DNA from: JBCCQH01 sp039024435
GTDB lineage: Bacteria; Bacteroidota; Bacteroidia; J057; JADKCL01
Assembly (NCBI GenBank): GCA_039024435.1
Contig: JBCCQH010000103.1
Coordinates: 1-29,115, forward strand
Direction of reading: 5' to 3'
Length of the DNA stretch: 29,115 bases
The notes under the pieces: generated by a model
Seen by the model: only the letters and a program-made list of their open reading frames with translations
Database searches by the model: none
Told to the model about the DNA's origin: nothing
Made by a program: the position numbers and the translations under genes
Shown here: piece by piece, positions 8,757 to 16,253 of the stretch
How the letters are laid out: each line of letters opens with the position of its first letter
How positions within the stretch are numbered: position 1 is the stretch's first letter

Positions 8757-9230
8757 TCAGGATCCCCCGCCGGGCGGGGTCGGTGCGCCAATGCGGAGAT
8801 TGGAATTGAACAGGTTTGAGGCTGCGGTGGCCATCAAGCGTCCATTTTCGTGGTACAACTCCCCGACGGCATTGAGGAGTTGCTTTCCTTCCTTGAGGAT
8901 GCGGGTTTTGCCGATGACCCGTTCGCCGGTCCGGGCGGGGTAGAAAAAATCGACGTTTAAATTCACCGAAATCTTAAAGGTCGTTTCACCGGTGGAAAAC
9001 ATCGTCACCCCGATGAGGTCGTCCATGATGGCGGCGATCACCCCCCCGTGCAAGGTGCCCGCCGGGTTGGTCATTTCCTTGCGGACCAAATACTCGATTT
9101 CTATGACCCCGCGTTCGGCCTTCAGCATTTTACCGCCCAACCACTGTCCGAAAGGGGAGGGGCTATTGCGGATGTCCTGCCCGATTTGGGCGCGCAGCAT
9201 TTGGAGGGGGAGATTGGGGGAGGTTTCCAT
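8757..9230 (-). CDS. PaaI-type HotDog-fold thioesterase
   Basis: The 157-residue protein is a HotDog-fold acyl-CoA thioesterase of the PaaI/YdiI group, expected to hydrolyse aryl- or acyl-CoA thioesters in the cytoplasm. The core motif TLHGGVIAAIMDD (residues 59-71) holds the conserved His-Gly-Gly and the helix with the catalytic acidic position. The following strands (FKISVNLNVDFFYPARTGE, 85-103) are typical. I chose the ATG at 9230 (METSPNL) because the extra 28 residues of a longer frame from 9314 match nothing. The C-terminus ends in a Pro/Gly tail of about ten residues. The substrate cannot be assigned; the neighbours are unrelated. Confidence 0.9.
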   Translation of the reverse strand: METSPNLPLQMLRAQIGQDIRNSPSPFGQWLGGKMLKAERGVIEIEYLVRKEMTNPAGTLHGGVIAAIMDDLIGVTMFSTGETTFKISVNLNVDFFYPARTGERVIGKTRILKEGKQLLNAVGELYHENGRLMATAASNLFNSNLRIGAPTPPGGGS

Positions 9231-9458
9231 GCAAGTAAAAGCCGGCGCCGGGCCAAGATGTTCGGTCGAGTTGAGGTTTCCAGCAAAAGCGGGTGCGTGA
9301 GGGCCATGGGACACAAAAATATACCATTGGGACGTGAATCATCGGCGCACCGCAGGTCACCCGCAACCCAAGGATTTTTCGAGTCTTGCATTGTGGTCCT
9401 CGCCCCACGTTGGGCGGGCGACTTGGGAATCCCCCACAATTCGTAATTTAGCGCCTCA

Positions 9459-9476
9459 ACAGTGACAGTGACAGTG
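9459..9476. repeat. Three tandem ACAGTG hexamers before a start codon
   Basis: Three exact copies of ACAGTG end two bases before the ATG at 9479, filling the place where a ribosome binding site would sit. Change in copy number by slippage would alter leader spacing by six bases but would not shift the reading frame. Confidence 0.6.
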
Positions 9477-9478
9477 GC

Positions 9479-11035
9479 ATGAAAGAGCTCGAAATCGCGG
9501 TACGACCGGAGGAAATGGCGGACGGTGCATTGCACCGGAAAAAAGTGGCGAAGAAGTTGCGCATTCCCGCCTCACGGATCGCATTTATGCGCCTGTTGCG
9601 GCGTTCGATTGATGCCCGGCGGAAGCCGCCCGTGTTTCGCTTGCGCTACGCGGTGGGCATCGGGCAGGAGTCACCCCCGGCGGATGAGACCTGGGATTTT
9701 CCCTTGCGGATGGTCCACCAAGCGCCGCCGGTCATCGTGGTGGGATTCGGTCCGGGGGGCATGTTTGCCGCTTTGCGCCTGATTGAGCTGGGATACAAGC
9801 CCGTGGTACTGGAACGGGGCAAGATGGTGCGGCCGCGCCGGCGTGACCTGGCCGCGCTCAACAAGCAAGGCGTGGTCAATCCCGAGAGCAATTACTGTTT
9901 CGGCGAAGGGGGAGCGGGGACGTTTTCCGACGGGAAATTGTATACCCGGTCCACCAAGCGGGGCGACGTCCGGCGGGTCTTGGAGATTTTGGTGAAGCAC
10001 GGCGCGGTACGTGACATCCTAATCGATGCCCATCCCCATATTGGGACCAACAAGCTGCCCCAGATCATCCAGTCGATTCGCGAGACGATTCTGGGGCACG
10101 GCGGTGAGATCCATTTTGATACGCGGGTGGACGACTTGCGATCCGACGAGAAAGGCTTTTGTGGTGTGCGCTTGGCGGGAGGCGATACAGTACCAGCGCG
10201 GGCGGTAGTGCTGGCGACCGGGCATTCGGCCCGGGACATATTTGCCATGCTGAATCGCAAAGGCATTGCCATTGAAGCAAAGCCCTTTGCGCTGGGGGTG
10301 CGGGTCGAACATCCGCAGCCGGTGATCGACGAGATCCGTTATCGGATGCAGCAGCGTCCCGACGCTTTGCCGGCGGCTTCTTATTCGGTCGTGCAGCAGG
10401 TATTGGGGCGAGGAGTATACTCGTTTTGCATGTGCCCGGGCGGGATCATTTGCCCGGCGGCGACCGCGGAAGGAGAACTTGTGGTCAATGGCTGGTCGCC
10501 CTCGCGGCGCAACTCGCCCTACGCCAATTCGGGCATCGTGGTGGAGGTCCGCGATGCGGACTTAGCCCCCTACGCCCAACACGGTGCCCGGGCCGGAATC
10601 GCCTTTCAGTCGGCCGTCGAGCAGCGGGCCTATGCCATAGGCGGGGGAAAGCAGGTGGCTCCGGCCCAACGATTGACTGATTTTCTCGCCGGAAAAGCAT
10701 CCTCGGATTTGCCGGATTGTTCATATTTACCGGGTCTGCATCCGGCGGATTTGGCGCCGGTGTTGCCGGAAAGCATCCTGGAGCGTTTGCGGGGCGGATT
10801 CCGGGCATTTGGGGAAAAGCTGCGGGGCTACGTGACGGAATCGGCGGTGGTGGTCGCGACCGAATCGCGGACCTCTTCGCCGGTGCGCATCCCCCGGGAC
10901 CGGGAATCGCTGATGCATCCTGGGATGGCAGGTTTGTTTCCCTGCGGGGAAGGCGCGGGCTATGCAGGAGGCATCATGTCGGCGGCCATGGACGGTGAGC
11001 GCTGTGCGGAAGCAGCGGTGCGGTTTTTGGGTTGA
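9479..11035 (+). CDS. FAD-dependent dehydrogenase, COG2509 family
   Basis: The 518-residue product is a predicted NAD(P)/FAD-dependent oxidoreductase of the uncharacterised COG2509 family. Residues 1-80 form the small N-terminal domain usual in this family. The dinucleotide-binding loop VIVVGFGPGGMFAALRL lies at 85-101 and the ribose-binding acidic end of beta2 is in VVLERG (109-114). A family-typical stretch NYCFGEGGAGTFSDGKL follows at about 138, and the second FAD-contacting motif FPCGEGAGYAGGI is at 487-499. Length is normal. Its substrate is unknown; members are often linked to isoprenoid or fatty-acid related redox but without proof. A possible promoter lies at 9423-9451 (TTG, 18 bp, TAATTTAG), close to but not at the Bacteroidetes consensus. 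A hexamer repeat sits directly before the start. Confidence 0.9.
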   Translation: MKELEIAVRPEEMADGALHRKKVAKKLRIPASRIAFMRLLRRSIDARRKPPVFRLRYAVGIGQESPPADETWDFPLRMVHQAPPVIVVGFGPGGMFAALRLIELGYKPVVLERGKMVRPRRRDLAALNKQGVVNPESNYCFGEGGAGTFSDGKLYTRSTKRGDVRRVLEILVKHGAVRDILIDAHPHIGTNKLPQIIQSIRETILGHGGEIHFDTRVDDLRSDEKGFCGVRLAGGDTVPARAVVLATGHSARDIFAMLNRKGIAIEAKPFALGVRVEHPQPVIDEIRYRMQQRPDALPAASYSVVQQVLGRGVYSFCMCPGGIICPAATAEGELVVNGWSPSRRNSPYANSGIVVEVRDADLAPYAQHGARAGIAFQSAVEQRAYAIGGGKQVAPAQRLTDFLAGKASSDLPDCSYLPGLHPADLAPVLPESILERLRGGFRAFGEKLRGYVTESAVVVATESRTSSPVRIPRDRESLMHPGMAGLFPCGEGAGYAGGIMSAAMDGERCAEAAVRFLG

Positions 11036-11141
11036 TAGCCACCCCGATCAATCCTCTGAACCGATTTTCGGGCTTGCATTTGGTCCCTCCCTAAGCGAAC
11101 GCCGAATTTGCCCCCTCGGAGAAAATTGCGTTTTTTAGTCC

Positions 11142-11579
11142 ATGATCTCAAAAATTGTGTTGACCATCGCGGTGCTGTTTTGTTTTGTCTCGGCTCTGCG
11201 TGCGCAAGATGCGGCGGAGTCTGAATCGGCGCGCCCCCGAACGTTTGAAATGAAAGAGGGCGATACGACCTACACGATGAAGCAATACGTGTTTGTGGTA
11301 TTGATGCGCGGCAAAAAGGCCTACGATTATTCCGAAGCGGAACTGGACAGTCTGCAAGCCGGTCACATGGCAAATATGAACCGCCTGGCCGAGGAAGGCA
11401 AGTTGGTCATGGCCGGGCCGTTTGGCGAAGGGGGAGATCACCGGGGCTTGATGATTCTGGATTGTGCGACGATCAAAGAGGCCGAAGCCTTCCTCGCGAC
11501 CGATCCGGCGGTGCAAGCTGGCCGCCTCCGCTGCGAATTTCACACTTGGTGGGGAGCGGTTGGAACCGAATTGAAGTGA
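11142..11579 (+). CDS. Exported YciI-domain protein
   Basis: The 145-residue product has a Sec signal peptide (residues 1-21, hydrophobic core KIVLTIAVLFCFVSAL, likely cut before QDAAE) and a YCII-related domain at about 48-140. Features of the domain are the first strand QYVFVVLMRG, the helix with HMANMNRLAEEGKLVMAGPF (98-ish; the conserved His and Gly-Pro), and the closing DPAVQAGRLRCEFHTWW. YciI-like proteins are small ferredoxin-fold proteins, mostly cytoplasmic and of poorly known function; the export signal makes this member a periplasmic or secreted variant, a form that is frequent in Bacteroidetes. It is monocistronic. The sequence CGAATTTG at about 11102, 20 bp after a TTG, might be its promoter. 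Confidence 0.88.
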   Translation: MISKIVLTIAVLFCFVSALRAQDAAESESARPRTFEMKEGDTTYTMKQYVFVVLMRGKKAYDYSEAELDSLQAGHMANMNRLAEEGKLVMAGPFGEGGDHRGLMILDCATIKEAEAFLATDPAVQAGRLRCEFHTWWGAVGTELK

Positions 11580-11672
11580 GGCTGGATCTGACTGTGGCGC
11601 AGAATTCGTGGCTCCCCGCCACGGGCCGATAACCATTTCGTCGGTCAGGTTTCCGTCGTTAGCGCGATCTTG

Positions 11673-11838
11673 CTCAGAGGCGGTTTAAAATTGGTTTGTA
11701 AAACTTGCTAGCAGAGATTTTTTTGTCTATCGAAGCGCATTTTGGAGTCCATACAGAGCGATGGGTGAGAAAATAGCTGAAGCGGGGCAGGAAAGATGCC
11801 AGAGCAAAATCGCAGAATTAAATTTAAACAGCCTCTAA
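11673..11838 (-). mobile_element. MITE-like element A, copy 1 (inverted)
   Basis: This 166-bp element is the reverse-oriented relative of the segments at 16057-16253 and 28965-29115. Its ends are inverted repeats: CTCAGAGGCGGTTTAAAA at 11673 and, on the other side, TTTAAACAGCCTCT ending at 11836. Internal blocks shared with the other copies, read on the minus strand, are gattttgct.tggcatcttt, cagctattttctc and tggactccaaaatg. It encodes nothing, so movement would need a transposase elsewhere. No clear target-site duplication is visible. Confidence 0.8.
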
Positions 11839-12052
11839 TTCTACTTTGTCAGATCTGCATTTCTGCCCAATCTTCCTCATCTGTGTCTTCGCGACGCGCG
11901 GTAAAAGAGCAAGGAGGAGATCGCGAGGAATACGCAGTGATCTTTAACCGGGCTACTTTTCCGGCTCAATGCGCCAACGCCCAAGACCGCTCTCTGCGCC
12001 CTAGCGCGTTGGCGAAGACGGGCTGGGGTTTTTTTAACCTGACAAAGTAGAA
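11839..12052. mobile_element. Second element with 14-bp terminal inverted repeats
   Basis: TTCTACTTTGTCAG (11839-11852) and CTGACAAAGTAGAA (12039-12052) form a perfect 14-bp inverted repeat bounding 214 bp. Inside is a 9-bp inverted repeat, CGCCAACGC (11972-11980) with GCGTTGGCG (12006-12014). There is no convincing gene in it. It starts immediately next to the end of element A copy 1. No target duplication is seen, so it could be a MITE-like element or a structured non-coding unit. Confidence 0.6.
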
Positions 12053-12081
12053 CCAAAGATGTGAAATTTAATCCCCGACAT

Positions 12082-12110
12082 AAAAAAGGCGTCGCCCCGG
12101 AGGGCGACGC
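12082..12110 (-). terminator. Intrinsic terminator of the 648-aa lipoprotein gene
   Basis: Read on the minus strand, a 9-bp perfect stem GCGTCGCCC / GGGCGACGC with a 4-nt loop is followed by six T. It lies 45 bp after the stop codon of the gene at 12155-14101. Confidence 0.88.
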
Positions 12111-12154
12111 ATGTAACTGATTTATCAAGCAATCGAATACTTACGATTTCATGT

Positions 12155-14101
12155 TTAGATCGAGGGGCAGACCAAGTAGTTGTTCCGCCGCGCGCCGTTC
12201 AAGAACGACTTGTTGATTTTGTTCAAGGCGCTGTTCAACTGCTGCTTGGTGTAAGCGGTCGAGCATCCACCGAGTACTTCGTTGGCGGCTTCGATCACTT
12301 CGTTGACGGTCATTCCACCGAAGACACCGTTGCGGATTTCCATGAAGCCCAGCGGGAAGTTGGCGTTGGCGAAGTTGTCATCGTAGGCGTCGAATCCGAC
12401 GTTCAGCATCGCGGTGGTCAGGCGACCGGCGAGGGTGGAGCGGATGTCGGCGCTACCACTGCGCTGGACACAAGCGTTGTTGGTGTAGGGATTCTCGTCG
12501 CAGAAGCAGAGGCCGGCGATGGCACCGGAACCGGAGAGAACCACTTCAACTTTCACAACTTGGTCAGCCCAGCTGTTGTCCGACTCTTTGGTCAGGATAA
12601 CTTTGCGCGAGTTGTTACCGATCTGCGGGACCGAAATGGTCAGCGGAGCGCGGTTGTCAGCGAAGTAGAGCTTGATGCGGTTGTTGGCGTTGTCGTCAAG
12701 GTCCACCATCGTCACTGCCTGGATCGTGATCGGCGTAGCGAAGTCAAAGGTGATTACACCACCGGCTGCGTCGTCGTCCGGATTGTCAACAATGCCGTCT
12801 CCGTTGCCATCATTTACATTTTCGGCGAGGATGATCAAGTTGCCTTCGTTTACGTTGTTGACACCAGGACCGCTTGCACCAGCCGAACCTTGACCCGGAC
12901 CACCGAAAGCTTGGTTGGGCGTACCGAGATCCCAGTCACCACCGGTCGGATTGTTGGAGTCAAAGATGATTACTTGACCAGGACGGTTGGCGTTGTTGCT
13001 CTCACCGGAGATCGTCATGCCCAGGTCGTCTTGCCATTGGTTGGTCACGAAAGTACCAGCCGCCAGAGCGTTTCCGCCACCGCGTTCGAGGACGCCGTCG
13101 GTATTGAAGTCAACGGTACCGCAAGCTTGGTTGGCGTTCCAATCGGCGCAGAAGTTGAAGTTAGTGTTGCCACCTACGCGGCCGGTCGGGTTGGTGTAGC
13201 TCTGATTGAGGACACCCAGTCCACCGGCGGTTGGGAGGAAGTTGTTAATGGCTTGTGCGTCCGAGAAGGAGGCGGTGAAGCCCGTCGTGCATCCGAGGGT
13301 CAAGCCGCTCGGGAAAGCGCTGGCGAAGTTGGCATCGCGGTAGGTCGAAGCAGGATTATTGCCGCCACAAATACCGTATTGGCACTGAGACCAAGTTTTG
13401 TAATCGAGCGAGCAGTCAACGGGATCAGGACCGCAAGAAGCAATGCACCACGGCACGAGGAACGGGGAGCTGGAGGACAGCAGAGATTGCGAGTCGTTCC
13501 ATTCCTCGTTGTAGGCGTATACGATGCTTTCGGAACCGGGAACCGGACCACCAAAGAAGTCGAGCTTGAGTACCGTCAACTGGATAGCCGCAGCCGCGCA
13601 ATTGCCCGGAAGGTCACTGATATTGTAGCGAATCTGCGTTCTGTTGACGACCGGGTCGATATTGCGGGAGAGCCAGTCACCACCGCTCGGGATACCATTC
13701 TGATCGAAGCCGTAGTTGCCTTCGAGGTCGATCCGAGAGCGGTCTTTGTCGACAAACCAGCCCGGAGCCATGGTGATGTTGAAGGCGATTTCATCGACAC
13801 CATTCATAATTTCGATGTAGCCCCATTCGAGGCTGAATCCGGGAGGGCAAGGAATTGCTTGACCACCAAATGCGCCGCAGAAATTGACGATGCGATTGCC
13901 ATCGGCGGTAGCCAGCGGTATCGTATCGTAGCGGCTGCACACCGGATCGAGGATCGGGTGAGGATTGTTTTCGTCAGCGGCGAGGGAAGGTGAACCATTA
14001 TTGACTTCGTCCTTAGGGGCCACGTTATCGGGCTGACACGAGAACATAAATGCCCCCAGGGTTAGAAAGATTGCGATGAAGCGTAAAGTTGACTGATACA
14101 T
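12155..14101 (-). CDS. Large predicted lipoprotein, function unknown (648 aa)
   Basis: The signal peptide (FIAIFLTLGAFMFSC, Cys22 as the lipidation site) predicts an outer-membrane or surface lipoprotein. The mature 626 residues contain many cysteines in the first half (for example CIASCGPDPVDC, QCQYGICGG), a central part rich in Asn, Gly and Asp (about 390-450: GDWDLGTPN, NDGNGDGIVDNPDDDAAGG, a possible calcium-binding DxNxDG-like loop), then FDFATPITIQAVTMVDLDDN, which resembles galactose-binding/jelly-roll strands seen in Bacteroidetes surface proteins. The C-terminus (about 580-648) looks helical (VNEVIEAANEVLGG, KQQLNSALNKINKSF). I cannot assign a family. A near-ideal promoter and a strong terminator flank it, so it is probably a single, well-expressed gene. 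Confidence 0.88.
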   Translation of the reverse strand: MYQSTLRFIAIFLTLGAFMFSCQPDNVAPKDEVNNGSPSLAADENNPHPILDPVCSRYDTIPLATADGNRIVNFCGAFGGQAIPCPPGFSLEWGYIEIMNGVDEIAFNITMAPGWFVDKDRSRIDLEGNYGFDQNGIPSGGDWLSRNIDPVVNRTQIRYNISDLPGNCAAAAIQLTVLKLDFFGGPVPGSESIVYAYNEEWNDSQSLLSSSSPFLVPWCIASCGPDPVDCSLDYKTWSQCQYGICGGNNPASTYRDANFASAFPSGLTLGCTTGFTASFSDAQAINNFLPTAGGLGVLNQSYTNPTGRVGGNTNFNFCADWNANQACGTVDFNTDGVLERGGGNALAAGTFVTNQWQDDLGMTISGESNNANRPGQVIIFDSNNPTGGDWDLGTPNQAFGGPGQGSAGASGPGVNNVNEGNLIILAENVNDGNGDGIVDNPDDDAAGGVITFDFATPITIQAVTMVDLDDNANNRIKLYFADNRAPLTISVPQIGNNSRKVILTKESDNSWADQVVKVEVVLSGSGAIAGLCFCDENPYTNNACVQRSGSADIRSTLAGRLTTAMLNVGFDAYDDNFANANFPLGFMEIRNGVFGGMTVNEVIEAANEVLGGCSTAYTKQQLNSALNKINKSFLNGARRNNYLVCPSI

Positions 14102-14140
14102 AATTCTAGTAGTAATGATATTCGTTGATGTTGATCGATG

Positions 14141-14155
14141 AACTGATTTTCAGTT
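14141..14155 (-). promoter_or_regulatory. 5'-leader hairpin of the 648-aa lipoprotein mRNA
   Basis: AACTGA-TTT-TCAGTT lies immediately after the expected transcription start of the promoter at 14165-14195, so the mRNA would begin with a 6-bp stem-loop. Such 5' hairpins can stabilise transcripts; that role here is inference. Confidence 0.4.
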
Positions 14156-14164
14156 GATACATTA

Positions 14165-14195
14165 CAAATATATCGGTCTTCCCGGTACCGCGCAA
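14165..14195 (-). promoter_or_regulatory. Bacteroidetes-type promoter for the 648-aa lipoprotein
   Basis: On the minus strand TTG (14195-14193), a 20-bp spacer and TATATTTG (14172-14165) match the Bacteroidetes primary-sigma consensus (TTG, 19-21 bp, TAnnTTTG) exactly. The start codon follows about 60 bp downstream. Confidence 0.8.
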
Positions 14196-14229
14196 GATTT
14201 TTCTGACATTTGTTGAAAAAATCTTACAT

Positions 14230-14300
14230 AAGGCCCCGGCTCCGGGGGTAGAACATCCGGTTCCAGACCGGCGGTTTTCCGAGTTCGCGCTGTGGATAAC
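14230..14300 (+). pseudogene. tRNA-like relic, probably non-functional
   Basis: The segment reads like the D arm and anticodon arm of a tRNA: GCTC (14239), a loop with GGGGGTA, GAAC (14251-14254), then TCCGG-TTCCAGA-CCGGC (14256-14272) and a GAGTTCG (14281) in the place of the T loop. The T stem and acceptor stem do not pair, position 58 is not A, and there is no CCA-compatible end. It may be a degenerate tRNA fragment (Gly- or Trp-like anticodon loop) or two chance GC hairpins (CCCCGG-ct-CCGGGG and CCGGT-tccag-ACCGG). Confidence 0.25.
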
Positions 14301-14340
14301 GGTCGATATGGGCTTTAATTTGAGAGATTTGGAATAAAAT

Positions 14341-14451
14341 ATGATAAAAATAAAGGACTATAAAGGCTTTCAATTATTGAAATGTAAGGAAAAAGAAGTA
14401 GATGCATATTTTTTTGCCCTTTTGAAAAAGGGGATAAAAGATGGCTTTTAA
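14341..14451 (+). CDS. Possible AT-rich micro-ORF (36 aa)
   Basis: The frame starts at an ATG and encodes 36 lysine-rich residues (MIKIKDYKGFQLLK at the start, then VDAYFFALLKKG). Codon use is entirely A/T-ending, unlike the neighbouring genes, suggesting that if it is or was a gene it has a foreign origin. The alternation of charged and hydrophobic residues looks protein-like, but the length is within chance expectation for AT-rich DNA. No family recognised. Confidence 0.25.
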   Translation: MIKIKDYKGFQLLKCKEKEVDAYFFALLKKGIKDGF

Positions 14452-14880
14452 AGATTAAAATGATCTATTTCTTAGATTTGATGGCACATGCTGACCGACC
14501 AACAATGAGATGTAAAATTTTTATTAATAATAGTGGATAAAATAAAGTGTAATTTATATTTATTTTATGCCGATTTTGTTGTTTTCAACATCAACCAGAA
14601 GCCCACGACATCAGAATCGCGCGCTTTGCCCTTGCCCAATCTTGCTGCATGGTGATAGATGTATTCCGGATTGTGCCTTAAATCGGTTCAAATGGCACGC
14701 AAACTCGGCCCTGGTCGCCAGAAAGCCCCGGCAAAACCACGGGAAGTCAGGGGATATCTATGCGAGATACTGCGCTTTTTCCCACCACGGATCGCAGGGC
14801 GGGCGTCGTCCAGAGGACGCAGAACTCGTCCGATTCCTGAGAGCCGATAAGTAAGGACTGCGGCAGATTGGTAAATAATG

Positions 14881-14927
14881 GGCAAAAATTTACCCCTCTG
14901 TTGTCGGACCCGGGAATAATTTTTGCC
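14881..14927 (+). promoter_or_regulatory. Long hairpin in the leader of the ATP-grasp-like gene
   Basis: GGCAAAAATT (14881-14890) is perfectly complementary to AATTTTTGCC (14918-14927), and an inner CCC/GGG pair (14893-14895 with 14912-14914) can extend it. It ends 32 bp before the ATG at 14960. It could be an operator, a leader attenuator or an upstream terminator (no T-run follows). Confidence 0.4.
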
Positions 14928-14959
14928 GGATATCGCCCATCCCTCTTAATTTTAACTGC

Positions 14960-16060
14960 ATGAAGCAGCAGTTTGCGGTTCTGGGCAATCCCGGGCACCA
15001 GCGGGTACGCATGTTTGCCCGGGCAGTCCTGGATCTGGGGCACCCTCACCCCATTGTATTGTCGTGGTTGGATTTGCTGGCCGGGCGATTGGATCTGGCG
15101 GCGAGCTTGCCGCCAGGCACTTGGTTGCGGTTGGACGCTCCGGAAGGTCACCCCATGGTGAACCTGCTCCTTTTGGAGCGGGGGGGAAGGCACCTGCGCC
15201 GGGATGATCTCGAATGGGGAGAGCTGGCGTACAGCCGCACTTGGTTTTCCGGATGGAAGGATTTGTTGCGGGAGCTGGGGGAGCGGTTGGCGGAGCTGGA
15301 TTTGGCGGGGACGAGCCATACACCGGCTGGCCTCATCGATTGGGATGACCGAGCACTGCGGCAGCGTCAGTTGGCATCGGCCAGCATTCCGCAGATGGAA
15401 TGGTGGGGGCCAGTATTGGATGGGGAACACCTGCTTCAGCGCTGGACCAATGTGCCGGAAGGTGAGCTGGTGCTGCGGCCCGGTGCACGGACCTCGGCGG
15501 CAGCTTCGCTGGTTCTCGCGCGGGATGCGGAGGGGCTGGGGGCAACCACAACGCTTGAGCTGCGGGGGACGGAAGAAGTGCCGCGCCTGATCGGAATGGA
15601 TCGGGTGCGCACCTATCGGGATCGGGCGGAAATTGCCCGCTTGGTGGATCGCATGGCGGTGGAGGGCGCAGTGGCGGAAATCGCCCCCCCAAAGCTGACC
15701 TTCCAGGGGCATGCGGTCGACGTGTGGGTGGTCGTGGTCCGGGGCCAGGCCCAGCAGGTGGTGCTGCGGCGCGATAAATTGCCGGGACAGCCCTTTCGGT
15801 TGGGTGAATCGAGGGCAGATTTGGCGGCGTTTCGGCGCTGGGTGGGGCAGGAGCAGTGGACACGTTATATAAAGGTTGCAGAATCCGTCGTAGCGGCGCT
15901 CCCGGGCATCCATGGTGCCGGGGTTGGGCTGGGGATTCAAGCCGATAATCGTCAGCCTTGGGTGATGGAGGTCGACGCCTTCGGGGATTACCTGCCTGGG
16001 GTGACCCTGGCGGGGGCAAATACCTACCATTCCTTTGTGACGGCCTACACGGCGACCTGA
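14960..16060 (+). CDS. ATP-grasp-like protein, resembles STM4014 family
   Basis: The 366-residue product resembles the STM4014-type ATP-grasp-like proteins. The N-terminus (QFAVLGNPGHQRVRMFARAV) matches their pre-ATP-grasp start, followed by a segment WLRLDAPEGHP (about 54-64), where the family has a LRxDSPGE-like motif. The C-terminal region (about 310-345: HGAGVGLGIQADN, then WVMEVDAFGDYLPGV) matches the metal-binding E-V-N/D-x-F-G-D end of the fold, with Asp in place of the more common Asn. In enterobacteria STM4014 is encoded with STM4011-STM4013 (radical SAM and partners) in a biosynthetic-looking cluster of unknown product; none of these partners is in this window. The TGA stop overlaps the conserved end of MITE-like element A copy 2, so the last residues may have been set by that insertion. 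Confidence 0.6.
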   Translation: MKQQFAVLGNPGHQRVRMFARAVLDLGHPHPIVLSWLDLLAGRLDLAASLPPGTWLRLDAPEGHPMVNLLLLERGGRHLRRDDLEWGELAYSRTWFSGWKDLLRELGERLAELDLAGTSHTPAGLIDWDDRALRQRQLASASIPQMEWWGPVLDGEHLLQRWTNVPEGELVLRPGARTSAAASLVLARDAEGLGATTTLELRGTEEVPRLIGMDRVRTYRDRAEIARLVDRMAVEGAVAEIAPPKLTFQGHAVDVWVVVVRGQAQQVVLRRDKLPGQPFRLGESRADLAAFRRWVGQEQWTRYIKVAESVVAALPGIHGAGVGLGIQADNRQPWVMEVDAFGDYLPGVTLAGANTYHSFVTAYTAT

Positions 16061-16253
16061 GAGGCGGTTTAAATTTAATCCTCCGATTTTGTTATGGCAT
16101 CTTTTTCCGCCCCGCTTCCGCTATTTTCTCGTCCATTTTCGGAGCGAGTTGGCGCAACTCAGAACTTGGGCTGCGCACTCCAAAATGAGCTTCCATGGAC
16201 AAAAGAATCTGCGCCAGCAAATTTCACAAACCAATTTTAAACCGCCTCTGAGA
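16057..16253 (+). mobile_element. MITE-like element A, copy 2 (full length)
   Basis: The 197-bp copy has inverted ends CTGAGAGGCGGTTTAAAT (from 16057) and TTTTAAACCGCCTCTGAG (to 16253). Shared internal blocks are ttatggcatctttttccgc, gctattttctcg, actccaaaatgagctt and agcaaatttcacaaacca. The centre differs between copies: here there is a GAGTT-ggcgc-AACTC hairpin plus about 30 extra bases. It encodes nothing and fills the space between the ATP-grasp-like gene and the peptidase gene. The remaining gap, 16254-16383, is AT-rich towards the peptidase start and probably holds its promoter (TTG at 16315, 18 bp, TAAATTGC). Confidence 0.85.

Larger units (their letters stand above)
14300..14959. other. 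AT-rich island and gene-free stretch
   Basis: From about 14310 to 14570 the composition drops sharply in GC compared with the rest of the window (runs such as aatttttattaataatag and tttatatttattttatg). Only one short ORF (14341-14451) sits in it. From 14570 to 14880 the sequence returns to normal GC; the frames there (for example 14567-14854) have no recognisable features and I do not call them. A long hairpin at 14881-14927 precedes the next gene. Confidence 0.6.

Noticed and set aside
12560..13993. 477-aa plus-strand open frame opposite the 648-aa lipoprotein gene
   Set aside because: It is the antisense shadow of a gene with clear signal peptide, promoter and terminator. Its sequence is rich in Val, Arg and Asp with no recognisable domain.
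14567..14854. 95-aa plus-strand frame between the AT-rich island and the ATP-grasp-like gene
   Set aside because: It has no domain, an irregular mix of His, Arg and Pro residues, and an overlapping alternative frame of similar quality.
14747..16030. 427-aa minus-strand frame over the ATP-grasp-like gene
   Set aside because: It is rich in Pro, Arg, His and Gln as expected for an antisense shadow of GC-rich DNA, and the plus-strand product shows family motifs.
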